Positions 14,290 through 20,612 of a DNA stretch of 29,283 bases are shown piece after piece. Below the pieces are notes generated by a model. It saw nothing but the letters and a program-made list of their open reading frames with translations, did no database searches and was not told where the DNA came from. Made by a program: the position numbers and the translations under genes. This DNA comes from a virus, in IMG/VR virus record IMGVR_UViG_3300027846_000031, positions 1 through 29,283 of that record; one strand, 5' to 3'. Position 1 is the stretch's first letter; every line of letters begins with the position of its first letter.

Positions 14290-14499
14290 ATGCCGGACAC
14301 CTGTCTCTTGTGCGCTCTGGAGTACCCCTGTGACGGCGTGCCAGGTGAAGCGCCGCATGTGTTCTGGGATCGCAACGTCCAGTTCGTCTATGCCTGTCCC
14401 ACCACCACGTGGATGGCGGTGCCGCAGGCCCTCGTGCTGGTGCCGGGAGAAAAGCCACTCTACGTGGGGCTGGATAATCCTTTCTTCGAGGCGCTGTGA
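14290..14499 (+). CDS. Small hypothetical protein (69 aa)
   Basis: The ATG at 14290 comes 3 bases after the previous stop, and the stop overlaps the portal start by one base (TGATG). The protein starts MPDTCLLCALEYPCDGVPGEAPHVFW, with CxxC plus another Cys, then a short hydrophobic beta stretch (ALVLVPGEKPLYVGL). The gene lies directly before the portal and is probably translationally coupled to it. Function unknown. Confidence 0.58.
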   Translation: MPDTCLLCALEYPCDGVPGEAPHVFWDRNVQFVYACPTTTWMAVPQALVLVPGEKPLYVGLDNPFFEAL

Positions 14500-16262
14500 T
14501 GGCGACGTCTGCAGCGAGAGTCTCGGTGAATGGTCGGCATGATAGAAGCGGCACTGAGCCATTTGATGGGGCAGTAGGCGAGCAGCGTAGAGGCGAGGAG
14601 CTTTTGGTACAATGGAATATGGGCCTTTGGCTTGACGCGTCAAATGCCAGGCAAAAGGTTATTAATACCGCTGAATGGAGAGAATTTGAGCGTGGGTACT
14701 GGGGTGATGTCTGGAACGAGGCTCTGCCCTCGTACAAAAGCCCCATCCAGATTAACGAACTCAAGCGCCTGATCCTGACGGAACTCAGCGACCTCACCGA
14801 TAATGCCCCGACCGTCTACGTCACCGCGTCTCCCAGCTCGAAACAGCGCGCTCAGGACGTCGAGCGCGCCATTCACGCCTACTGGCAGCGCTACTTTCTC
14901 GACTTAACGATTCTGGAAGCCTGTGCCGATGCGGCGATCTGGCCGTGCGGCTTTTTTGAGGTGCCGTGGGACCCCCTGAAGGCTCAGGGCCAGGGGGAAA
15001 TTGTGGTGCGGGCCAGACCGCCGCAATCGGTCTGGCCTGATCCCTACGCCACAGACGATGATGATTGGCGCTATGTCACGACGACTGATACGTTGGACAT
15101 CAACGAAGTACGCCAGAAGTGGCCGGACCAGGGCTGGCGTGTACGCCCTGATGCGGCGCGACCAACCGACCCTGCACCCATGACCATGCCCTTGGAGCGC
15201 CCCTCTGGCGTGGGACTCCTCACGCCCCTCTATCCCGTCAATGCCCCGGTGCCGACTGGCGGTATGGACACGCGCGTCACCATCTACACCACGCGGGTCA
15301 AAGACGCCACCCTCGAAGTGATCCCGGAGACGCTCAGAGACCCCGAAGGCGTGGAGCGTCTGCGCCGCGCCGTGCGGTACAAATACCCGCAGGGCCGCCT
15401 CATCCAGACCACCTCGACGGTGGTCCTCTATGATGGGCCGATGCCTTACGGCGACGGCTTTGATCTCATCCGACTCGTGCTGCAACCCCCCGTCCACCGG
15501 TTCTGGCCGCAAAAGTCTCTGGTGGCGGAGTTACTCGAGTTGCAGCGGGCGAGTGATAAGCTGGAATCGCTCGTGGTGGAAAACGCCCTGCGTCTGCAAA
15601 AAGGCTTAGTCATCGCGGACGCGAACTCCGGGATTAATCCCAGGACATTCGGCGACATCCCAGGACAAGTCATCCTCAAGCGTCAGGGTTCTGAGGTCAG
15701 GATAGAGCGGCCCCCGCCCATGCCCGCCGACCTGGTGCAGCATGGCGGCCGCTTGCGGAGTATCATGCGCGAGCAGTTGGGGCAGCAACCCTCCAGACAG
15801 GGACAGCCTGGGCGCGGCAACGTCTCAGCGGAACTCACCGAGACGGAGATCTCCCAAGCGATGGGCTTAACAAGGCTGCGTGCGCGCTACTTGTACATGG
15901 CGGTCCACAAACTGGTGGCCAAGCTCCTGGCGCGTATGGGGCAGTTTTATACCACGCCCAGGATACTGCCGTTTGCGCAAGGCGACGAGTGGCAGCCGGT
16001 CCTGTGGGAACCCTTACGAGAGTGGAAGCAGTACAGTGCGTTTATAGATCCATCGAGTTTCTCAATAAATTCGAAGACTTTAACGAAGAGACTTGCATTG
16101 ATGTTAGCAAAGATGGGGCGCTTAGCCTCGGATGAAGACCTTTTCAAAATATTGGAATTCCCAAACGGTCAGGCTATCGCCGAACGTAACAAACAGGCCT
16201 TACAGCTTCAGGCGCAGGCCAGACAGGCAAGCAAGGGCAGTAGCGGCGGGAGGAAACGATGA
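14499..16262 (+). CDS. Portal protein
   Basis: The ATG at 14499 overlaps the previous stop; a GTG at 14496 in the same frame is also possible. The 587-residue product is the size of phage portal proteins, which form the 12-subunit ring through which DNA enters the head. Features that fit: the N-terminal stretch with LWLDASNARQKVINTAEWREFERGYWGD, SYKSPIQINELKRLILTELSDLTDNAPTVYVTASP (clip/wing-like), ACADAAIWPCGFFEVPWDP, VWPDPYATDDDDWRYV, and a helical C-terminal stem region with ELTETEISQAMGLTRLRARYLYMAVHKLVAKLLARMGQFY. It follows terminase by several small genes, as in many phages. Bases about 14590-14700 and 16035-16190 are clearly AT-richer than the rest. Confidence 0.82.
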   Translation: MATSAARVSVNGRHDRSGTEPFDGAVGEQRRGEELLVQWNMGLWLDASNARQKVINTAEWREFERGYWGDVWNEALPSYKSPIQINELKRLILTELSDLTDNAPTVYVTASPSSKQRAQDVERAIHAYWQRYFLDLTILEACADAAIWPCGFFEVPWDPLKAQGQGEIVVRARPPQSVWPDPYATDDDDWRYVTTTDTLDINEVRQKWPDQGWRVRPDAARPTDPAPMTMPLERPSGVGLLTPLYPVNAPVPTGGMDTRVTIYTTRVKDATLEVIPETLRDPEGVERLRRAVRYKYPQGRLIQTTSTVVLYDGPMPYGDGFDLIRLVLQPPVHRFWPQKSLVAELLELQRASDKLESLVVENALRLQKGLVIADANSGINPRTFGDIPGQVILKRQGSEVRIERPPPMPADLVQHGGRLRSIMREQLGQQPSRQGQPGRGNVSAELTETEISQAMGLTRLRARYLYMAVHKLVAKLLARMGQFYTTPRILPFAQGDEWQPVLWEPLREWKQYSAFIDPSSFSINSKTLTKRLALMLAKMGRLASDEDLFKILEFPNGQAIAERNKQALQLQAQARQASKGSSGGRKR

Positions 16263-16489
16263 GTCTCACACTTGCAGAGATCGACACGTTAACCATTCAA
16301 GAAATCTATCAGTATTGTGCAGCGCGGAGCACGATGGGTTTGTGCCCTCTTACTCCCGCAGCCTTTGCGCATATTGTCGCACGGTTTCTCCCGGAAAGCC
16401 GTCCGCAACCAGGGGCACAGGAGATGTCTCTCTATCCCTGGCATACTGACACCGGTGACGCCATCATCCTGCGGCAAGAAGCGTCGTAG
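16259..16489 (+). CDS. Small hypothetical protein (76 aa)
   Basis: The ATG at 16259 overlaps the portal stop (ATGA), with AGGAAACG just upstream. The protein reads MSLTLAEIDTLTIQEIYQYCAARSTMG, a helical start, then LTPAAFAHIVARFLP and a small beta end (SLYPWHTDTGDAIILRQEAS). No family is known. It is the last gene before the IS605-like insertion at 16504-16690. Confidence 0.58.
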   Translation: MSLTLAEIDTLTIQEIYQYCAARSTMGLCPLTPAAFAHIVARFLPESRPQPGAQEMSLYPWHTDTGDAIILRQEAS

Positions 16490-16503
16490 AGGAACAAACG
16501 ATG

Positions 16504-16690
16504 ATTGACGTCCTCCTCGGCCTGAAGGCCGGGGATTCCGGGCCGTACCCCACCCGGAGTGTAAGTACTGCCAGCTCAAGCAGGCAGCTTTCAGGAGCCC
16601 TGCGGGCTCCCACACCGTGCGGTGTGGACCGGCGGACCACGAGGGTAACTTACGGGTACCCCCAATATCTCGGCGATGCCTTTTACGTAT
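16504..16690 (-). mobile_element. IS200/IS605-like end with omega-RNA-like structure, no transposase
   Basis: The plus strand starts TTGACGTCCTCCTCGGCCT, GAAGGCCGGGGATTCC: read on the minus strand this is the GGAATCCCC-GGCC-GGAGGACGTCAA signature of IS200/IS605 right ends. Further perfect stems follow on the minus strand: CACACCG/CGGTGTG (near 16610-16625) and GGAGCCC/GGGCTCC (near 16593-16610). Flanking near-repeats GAACAAACGATG (16492-16503) and GAACAAAACGATG (16691-16703) bound the element. It has split a ribosome site and start codon from a downstream ORF. Confidence 0.6.
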
Positions 16691-16700
16691 GAACAAAACG

Positions 16701-16802
16701 ATGGCGGCATATAACCTGAGCGAGCGGTTCCTCTCTCGCGAGAGTGCCTTGGCTCATAGAGAAGAGTCTACCAGTTTATTTGTAACCTGTACAAGGAGAT
16801 AG
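16701..16802 (+). CDS. Tiny ORF after the insertion (33 aa)
   Basis: It begins with the ATG in the right flanking repeat and reads MAAYNLSERFLSRESALAHREESTSLFVTCTRR. The left flanking copy GAGGAACAAACGATG would supply a ribosome site and start for an unbroken gene, so the insertion appears to have separated this ORF from its ribosome site. No homolog can be named; it may be dead or chance. Confidence 0.35.
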   Translation: MAAYNLSERFLSRESALAHREESTSLFVTCTRR

Positions 16803-16805
16803 TAT

Positions 16806-17027
16806 ATGAGTAAAGACGCCGAAATTACCAACGTCCGTGAGGTGCGCGGCGCTGACGGCTCCACCGCCTACGAGGTCAGTGGCGGCAAGCGAGGCGAGGG
16901 CGAAACGAGCTACTACATGTCCCGGGAAACCTTTGCGGACCTCGAACGCCAGGGCAAGAAAGAGTTACAGGAAGCCCTGGCGCGTGGGATTCAGACCGCG
17001 CTCGATGGTCGCAAGGAGGCGGTATGA
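16806..17027 (+). CDS. Small hypothetical protein (73 aa)
   Basis: The ATG at 16806 follows AAGGAG by 8 bases. The protein starts MSKDAEITNVREVRGADGSTAYEVS and has a helical, basic end (FADLERQGKKELQEALARGIQTALDGRKEAV). No family is known. A decayed copy of its 3' end lies at 17290-17371, beyond the next gene, with an in-frame stop in the copy. Its stop overlaps the next start (ATGAG). Confidence 0.62.
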   Translation: MSKDAEITNVREVRGADGSTAYEVSGGKRGEGETSYYMSRETFADLERQGKKELQEALARGIQTALDGRKEAV

Positions 17028-17266
17028 GTCCAGGCTCCTGGCACAAGGAGTGGCCCCAGGAGGAGGGGGTCTACTGGTTTTACGTCACCGGCGGCCAGAA
17101 TCCCCAGGAGGGGCCTGGCCCGCATGTGGTAGAAGTGACGGCGCCGGGAGGGGGCCAACACCTGTATTTTCTGGCGTCGCCAGCCTATATGCCTGAAGAC
17201 GTTGAGGGCTGGTTCTGGTCGGAACCACTGACCTTTGCCGGACCACTCCCGCCGGCACCCGCATAG
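17024..17266 (+). CDS. Small hypothetical protein (80 aa)
   Basis: The ATG at 17024 overlaps the previous stop by 4 bases. The protein (MSPGSWHKEWPQEEGVYWFYVTGGQ, then HVVEVTAPGGGQHLYFLASPAYMPEDVEGWFWSEPLTF) is rich in aromatics and Gly/Pro, with a beta-sandwich-like appearance. It sits between a gene and a displaced copy of that gene's 3' end, as does the gene 9255-9494 after the terminase. Function unknown. Confidence 0.6.
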   Translation: MSPGSWHKEWPQEEGVYWFYVTGGQNPQEGPGPHVVEVTAPGGGQHLYFLASPAYMPEDVEGWFWSEPLTFAGPLPPAPA

Positions 17267-17289
17267 ACCCCAGCGTCATCCACTGGCGC

Positions 17290-17371
17290 ACGCCAGGGCC
17301 AGAAAGAGTAACGTGACGCCCTGGCGCGTGGGATGCAGACCGCACTCGATGGCCGGAGAGAACAGCCCTAG
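17290..17371 (+). repeat. Decayed copy of the 3' end of the 16806 gene
   Basis: The sequence aligns without gaps to 16946-17027; the first 60 or so bases are mostly identical and the last 20 differ. In the copy the frame is broken by a TAA in what would be residue 7 of the segment. The copy lies in a 200-base gene-free stretch (17267-17467) and is not expected to be expressed. Confidence 0.72.
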
Positions 17372-17377
17372 TTTTTC

Positions 17378-17406
17378 TTGCATTGTGCCCTTTTTTTGTC
17401 CATACT
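17378..17406 (+). promoter_or_regulatory. Possible promoter before the microproteins
   Basis: TTGCAT (17378-17383) is 17 bases from CATACT (17401-17406); the -35-like box is the same as in the XRE promoter. The region 17370-17450 is AT-rich with a GTAACTT/AAGTTAC hairpin at about 17413-17435. The -10 match is only fair. Confidence 0.3.
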
Positions 17407-17467
17407 GGTTACCGTAACTTACTTATAAAAGTTACTACTAATGACCTTTGAGAGGGGGTGAGCAGCG

Positions 17468-17542
17468 ATGGTCCAGACTCCAGAGCATGTGACCTGTGAA
17501 CGGCGTGGTCGACGCAAGGGCAAGCGCGGCAAGCGCATGTAG
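17468..17542 (+). CDS. Basic microprotein, first copy (24 aa)
   Basis: The ATG at 17468 lies after a purine-rich GAGAGGGGGTGAG ribosome site. The product starts MVQTPEHVTCERRGRRKGK and ends RGKRM, with one Cys and about eleven Arg/Lys. It has a paralog 54 bases downstream with the same plan (MxQTPxxVTCERRGR). Both have ribosome sites, which argues that they are real tiny genes. A nucleic-acid-binding or packaging-aid role is only a guess. Confidence 0.42.
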   Translation: MVQTPEHVTCERRGRRKGKRGKRM

Positions 17543-17595
17543 TCCCAGCGGTCACAAGTCACCGTATACCATCCTCCACCTGAGAAAGGACTGCC

Positions 17596-17667
17596 ATGCT
17601 TCAGACACCGATGAGTGTCACCTGTGAACGGCGTGGCCGTAAGGGCAAACGCGGTCGGCACCGTTAG
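17596..17667 (+). CDS. Basic microprotein, second copy (23 aa)
   Basis: The ATG at 17596 lies 5 bases after AGAAAGGA. The product starts MLQTPMSVTCERRGRKGK and ends RGRHR, and resembles the first microprotein at nearly every aligned position. The DNA copies match closely in the VTCERRGR part and less in flanks, so the duplication is not recent. They are followed by 159 bases without a clear gene. Confidence 0.42.
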   Translation: MLQTPMSVTCERRGRKGKRGRHR

Positions 17668-17826
17668 CTAGACCTGCGGGTGTGGCCGCAGGCAGACAGC
17701 TGGCAGTGCTGTGTCACTGACAAGACCAGGGAGATGGATCGTGGGCCGTTGCCCTGGCGTTGAGTGTCCACGATCAAGGCGTAACCGTGCAGCACTGCGA
17801 GCCACTTGCAAGAAGGAACAGACACA

Positions 17827-18036
17827 ATGGCCGAAAAAGTCACGATGGTTTCCCCCCTCTTTGAACCCGGCGTCCATCACACCACTGTCAGGTCCTGGGA
17901 AATGGGCACCCCGCCTGATCCCCTGGGCATTCTCGATCCGACCGGCACCGAAGCCCACCAGATAACGGCTGGCGGCGGCGATGATACCAACGATTGGCAC
18001 GCCGAATTTCCCGATGGCGGGGGTAAAGGGCGCTAG
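17827..18036 (+). CDS. Small hypothetical structural-region protein (69 aa)
   Basis: The ATG at 17827 follows AAGGAA. The protein (MAEKVTMVSPLFEPGVHHTTV then MGTPPDPLGILDPTGTEAH) is acidic/Gly-rich at the end (GGGDDTNDWHAEFPDGGGKGR) and probably partly disordered. Its stop immediately abuts the next start. A role in head assembly is inferred only from its place between portal and scaffold-like genes. Confidence 0.58.
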   Translation: MAEKVTMVSPLFEPGVHHTTVRSWEMGTPPDPLGILDPTGTEAHQITAGGGDDTNDWHAEFPDGGGKGR

Positions 18037-18477
18037 ATGGCCACGATGCCTCCTCCGCAGATGATTGCGCAACTCCTCCAGCGCCTTGGGAGTGCTGGTG
18101 GCCCGGGTGGTCCGCCTGGTGGTCCGGGTGGTCCGCCGGGTGGTCCGGGTGGTCCGGGTGGTCCTCCTCCAGGTGGGGCTGCCCCCGACCTGGGCGCCCT
18201 CCAGGGTATGGCAGCCGGGCCGTCGCCTGGCGGTGAAGCGAATGCCATGAAAAGTGCGATGGACGCGATCGGGTTTGCGATGAGCCGCTTCCAGATGCGC
18301 GCCCCGGCCGTGGCCAAAGAGTTAGCGACTGCTTTAGTCCATATCAAAAAGGCCATGGATCAAAGCGCCACGCTTCCCGCCGAACCCGTGGCGGCGCCTC
18401 CCCCGAATATGCCGGCCGGTGGGGGCATGATGGGTGGCGATATGGGTGGTGCTGGTATGCCACCTTTAGGAGTCTGA
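18037..18477 (+). CDS. Gly/Pro-rich head-region protein (146 aa)
   Basis: It starts with ATG directly after the previous stop. The N-terminus (MATMPPPQMIAQLLQRLGSA) is followed by a low-complexity block of GGPGGPP units (about residues 22-47), encoded by DNA repeats of GGTGGTCCG. A helical central part (AMDAIGFAMSRFQMRAPAVAKELATALVHIKKAMDQSA) and a Gly/Met-rich tail follow. The block is not a strict Gly-X-Y collagen repeat. Repeat-encoded blocks expand and contract easily. Likely a minor structural or scaffolding-related protein. Confidence 0.62.
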   Translation: MATMPPPQMIAQLLQRLGSAGGPGGPPGGPGGPPGGPGGPGGPPPGGAAPDLGALQGMAAGPSPGGEANAMKSAMDAIGFAMSRFQMRAPAVAKELATALVHIKKAMDQSATLPAEPVAAPPPNMPAGGGMMGGDMGGAGMPPLGV

Positions 18478-18478
18478 G

Positions 18479-18733
18479 ATGCCGGAGGTCCCGAAAAGCC
18501 AGCTCCTGCGGGATTTGTGCTATCACGAGGTGGACACGGACACGCGTCTGTCCATAGCGGCCTTACGCTCGGAGTACTACGCGTTGGCCAGTACGCTCGT
18601 CGATTGGCTGCCAGAGAGCCGTGAACGGGCTCTCGCTCTGACCGCACTGGAAGACTCCCTCATGCGCGCGATCCAGTGTCTCACTGTCTGTATGCCAGGC
18701 AGCAAGCGTATCATCCCAAACCTGAGCGAGTAA
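18479..18733 (+). CDS. Small helical head-region protein (84 aa)
   Basis: The ATG at 18479 is just after the previous stop (TGAGATG), with TTTAGGAG upstream. The product (MPEVPKSQLLRDLCYHEVDTDTRLSIAALRSEYYALASTLVDWLPESRERALALTALEDSL then MRAIQCLTVCMPGSKRIIP) is almost all helical and ends just before the scaffold-like gene. No family recognised; many phages have a small helical protein here. Confidence 0.62.
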   Translation: MPEVPKSQLLRDLCYHEVDTDTRLSIAALRSEYYALASTLVDWLPESRERALALTALEDSLMRAIQCLTVCMPGSKRIIPNLSE

Positions 18734-18736
18734 ACT

Positions 18737-19486
18737 ATGGCCGATCTGCGCTGGTCCGATGTCCTCTCCAACCCGCAAGCCTACCCCGATGAGATGCTGT
18801 TGCGCGACCTTGGCGCCGACATCGGGCAGCAGCTCATCGACGCTCGTAAAACCGTCGTCCCCCGCGATCTGGCGCAACGCCAGTACCAGCGCGCCGAAGT
18901 CCTGGCGGAAGAAAAACGGGCCTTAGAACAACAGCTCGCCCAGGCCCTCACCGCTCCACCCCAGGGGGATATAGCGCCGGTGCGTCCGCCGTACCCCATC
19001 GACTACACGACTGACCCCCTGCTTGGTCCCCTGCACCGCGACAGCTCCAAAGCCCTCGAACTCGCCACCACCACCAATAGCCGCCTGGACGACATTACCC
19101 GGCTGCAGCAGCAGCTGCTCACGGGCCTGTCACAGATTCCCCTCGTCATGCGCATTGAACAGCTCAAGCAGCAAGACCCCGGCCTCGACCCCGCCCGCTT
19201 GCTCGAGTACAACCGGGAACGCTTGAAGCAGCCTGACCTCGCTGACGCCTACCGCCTCATGACCTATGACAGCGCCTTGGCCAAAGCCAAAGAGGCTGGC
19301 ATGGCCGCTGGCCTGGAGCAGGCCAAACAAGACATGATGAAGAACCCGCCCGTGCCCTACGCGCCGTACGGGCCGGCGCAGAGTATCCCCCTGCCGCAAC
19401 CGAGCTTCCAAACCATGGAAGCGGCTGAGGCTGCGGCTCTGCAAGACCCTGATATTATTGGCTCCTTTTACTCCAACGTGGGGTAG
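18737..19486 (+). CDS. Scaffold-like protein (249 aa)
   Basis: The gene directly precedes the major capsid gene, the usual scaffold position. The product starts MADLRWSDVLSNPQAYPDEMLLRDLGADIGQ, then has coiled-coil-like helices (QRAEVLAEEKRALEQQLAQAL; RLDDITRLQQQLLTGLSQIPLVMRIEQLKQQDPG), a Pro-rich linker and an acidic C-terminus with FQTMEAAEAAALQDPDIIG. High Gln/Ala content and helicity fit scaffolding proteins, which guide capsid assembly and then leave. Assignment is by position and composition, not by a signature motif. Confidence 0.55.
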   Translation: MADLRWSDVLSNPQAYPDEMLLRDLGADIGQQLIDARKTVVPRDLAQRQYQRAEVLAEEKRALEQQLAQALTAPPQGDIAPVRPPYPIDYTTDPLLGPLHRDSSKALELATTTNSRLDDITRLQQQLLTGLSQIPLVMRIEQLKQQDPGLDPARLLEYNRERLKQPDLADAYRLMTYDSALAKAKEAGMAAGLEQAKQDMMKNPPVPYAPYGPAQSIPLPQPSFQTMEAAEAAALQDPDIIGSFYSNVG

Positions 19487-19500
19487 CACAGGTCGAGCCA

Positions 19501-19522
19501 GATATCCTTCGAGAAGGATATC
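19501..19522 (+). promoter_or_regulatory. Hairpin covering the capsid gene ribosome site
   Basis: GATATCCTT (19501-19509) pairs perfectly with AAGGATATC (19514-19522) around a CGAG loop. The 3' arm contains AAGGA, the ribosome-binding site, which lies 7-8 bases before the ATG at 19526. The fold would hide it, giving a possible translational control of capsid synthesis. Confidence 0.6.
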
Positions 19523-19525
19523 GAC

Positions 19526-19717
19526 ATGGCAGCTGGAGGCATCGGAGCCCAGCTCTCACAACCCCCTATTTCACTGATCAATACCGCGAATGGAGTTACG
19601 ACTAAGTACTTTCAGCCCCAATTGGTGGACGCGGTGTTTAAGCCCTCTGGGTTCTGGTGGCGACTGACGAGATTAGGTCGCAAATTCCAGGGAGGAGCAA
19701 TTGTCTTCGGAAACTAT
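19526..19717 (+). CDS. Major capsid protein, exon 1
   Basis: Starts with ATG at 19526: MAAGGIGAQLSQPPISLINTANGVT... The 64 codons end at NY before a group I intron. The protein joins to exon 2 as ...IVFGNY|LTGGAF..., which restores a capsid-like sequence. The exon's last bases ACTAT pair with intron bases GTAGT (19731-19735), giving the P1 helix with the expected U-G pair at the splice site. If the intron were not spliced, translation would run into intron sequence and stop at 19745-19747 after about 74 residues. Confidence 0.78.
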
Positions 19718-20243
19718 CTTTTAGCAGGATGTAGTGCTCTTGCATAGCTGGATCGTTATGGACTTGCTTCAAGCGTTTCATTTCCTCAAAACACCACTGA
19801 TGGTAGGCAACTTCTTCGGGGGTGCGTCCAAGCTTGCGGCCTCGTTCGCCGCGGCGTTGGAGAGCTGGAAATTTGCTCGCTTGAAACTGCAAAGCCAGTT
19901 CGGCTTCGTCTTTCTTGATCCGCAAGAAGGGCAGAAGTTGTTCGAGCGCGTGTGCGGCAATGGTATCCGCCATCTCCCAGCACCAACGGCCCGCATAGAT
20001 TTTTTCCTTGTTCGGGCCGTGCGATCTTCGCAAGAAGTAGACCGTTCCTCCGAGCGTTTCTTGCAGATAGATGACACTCTCAGGACGCGTCTGATTGAGG
20101 CGGATATCCATACGATAACGATAGTTTGGTTGGCGACCGTAGGCCGTTTCTTTGTGATTGGCATACGTATAGTGCTTCGACAACAAGATACAGCCTTCCC
20201 CGTCAAACAATCCCGCACAATAGGCAATACTGGTTTCGTTCAT
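19638..20243 (-). CDS. LAGLIDADG homing endonuclease, antisense in the capsid intron (201 aa)
   Basis: The start at 20243 has TAGGAG 6 bases upstream and its own promoter. Residues about 5-18 (SIAYCAGLFDGEGC) hold one LAGLIDADG motif with the catalytic Asp/Glu, so the enzyme probably acts as a homodimer, cutting intronless capsid alleles and spreading the intron. The rest fits the family: a beta-rich middle (YRMDIRLNQTRPESVIYLQETLGGTVYFLRR) and a helical end (EVAYHQWCFEEMKRLKQVHND). It runs opposite to the capsid gene, and its last 26 codons lie opposite exon 1, beyond the intron boundary. That tail (SFRRQLLLPGICD...) may thus be dictated by the capsid gene. Confidence 0.85.
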   Translation of the reverse strand: MNETSIAYCAGLFDGEGCILLSKHYTYANHKETAYGRQPNYRYRMDIRLNQTRPESVIYLQETLGGTVYFLRRSHGPNKEKIYAGRWCWEMADTIAAHALEQLLPFLRIKKDEAELALQFQASKFPALQRRGERGRKLGRTPEEVAYHQWCFEEMKRLKQVHNDPAMQEHYILLKDSFRRQLLLPGICDLISSVATRTQRA

Positions 20244-20612
20244 GACAGACTCCTACTTAGAGAATTAGTATCTACAGTCCAAGTAGATAGTATACTACAG
20301 ACGCGAGAAGAAGTAAACAGGACCCTATATCCGCAAGGGTATAGCGCAAATCGGGTGAACTCAGGGAAACTCCCATGCCTGGACGGTCAACCGTCACAGA
20401 AGGACAATCCTGAGCCAAGCATGCAACTCGGTCTTGTCGTTGCATGAAGGTGCACAGCATAGGTGGTGAGCTACCGAAGCAATACCCCACCCACGAGCGC
20501 CCGACACCCCTAGGGGGTGATGAGATATGCGGGGCTTACCAGGAATGGTAAGAACTAGAGGATAAAAAGCCTCTAGGATAACAAAACCGGGACCGTCGTA
20601 AATCAAGAAGAG
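19718..20612 (+). ncRNA. Group I intron (IA-type features) in the major capsid gene
   Basis: The conserved core is at about 20345-20600: a P4 5' element (CTCAGGGAAACTCCC), the partner GACAATCCTGAGCCAAGC, the R/S pair giving P7 as GCATA (near 20457) with TATGC (near 20525), a CACCCC/GGGGGTG P8 stem, a TTACC/GGTAA P9 stem and a CTAGAGG/CCTCTAG stem. P1 pairs exon ACTAT with GTAGT and P10 could use CTT/AGG. The intron ends at a G at 20612. The reverse-strand endonuclease gene fills the region between P1 and the core. Splice sites are inferred from pairing and reading frame. Confidence 0.85.
20289..20317 (-). promoter_or_regulatory. Promoter for the antisense endonuclease gene
   Basis: On the minus strand TTTACT (20312-20317) is followed after 17 bases by TATACT (20289-20294), four and five of six consensus positions. 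It lies 46 bases upstream of the endonuclease start and would allow expression independent of the late capsid transcript. Confidence 0.55.

Noticed and set aside
13804-14643. Long minus-strand ORF (279 codons) and another at 13976-14797
   Set aside because: They lie antisense to three well-spaced genes with good starts and to the portal start; the translations are low-complexity (Arg/Pro/His/Ser-rich) and have no ribosome site.
17711-17965. Plus-strand ORF with a Cys/Arg-rich start
   Set aside because: It overlaps the well-started 17827 gene in another frame and lacks a ribosome site; kept only as a weak possibility for a third basic microprotein.
19734-20447. Plus-strand ORF in the intron (237 codons)
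   Set aside because: It is the reverse shadow of the LAGLIDADG gene, which has the real motif, promoter and ribosome site; its end overlaps conserved intron core elements.
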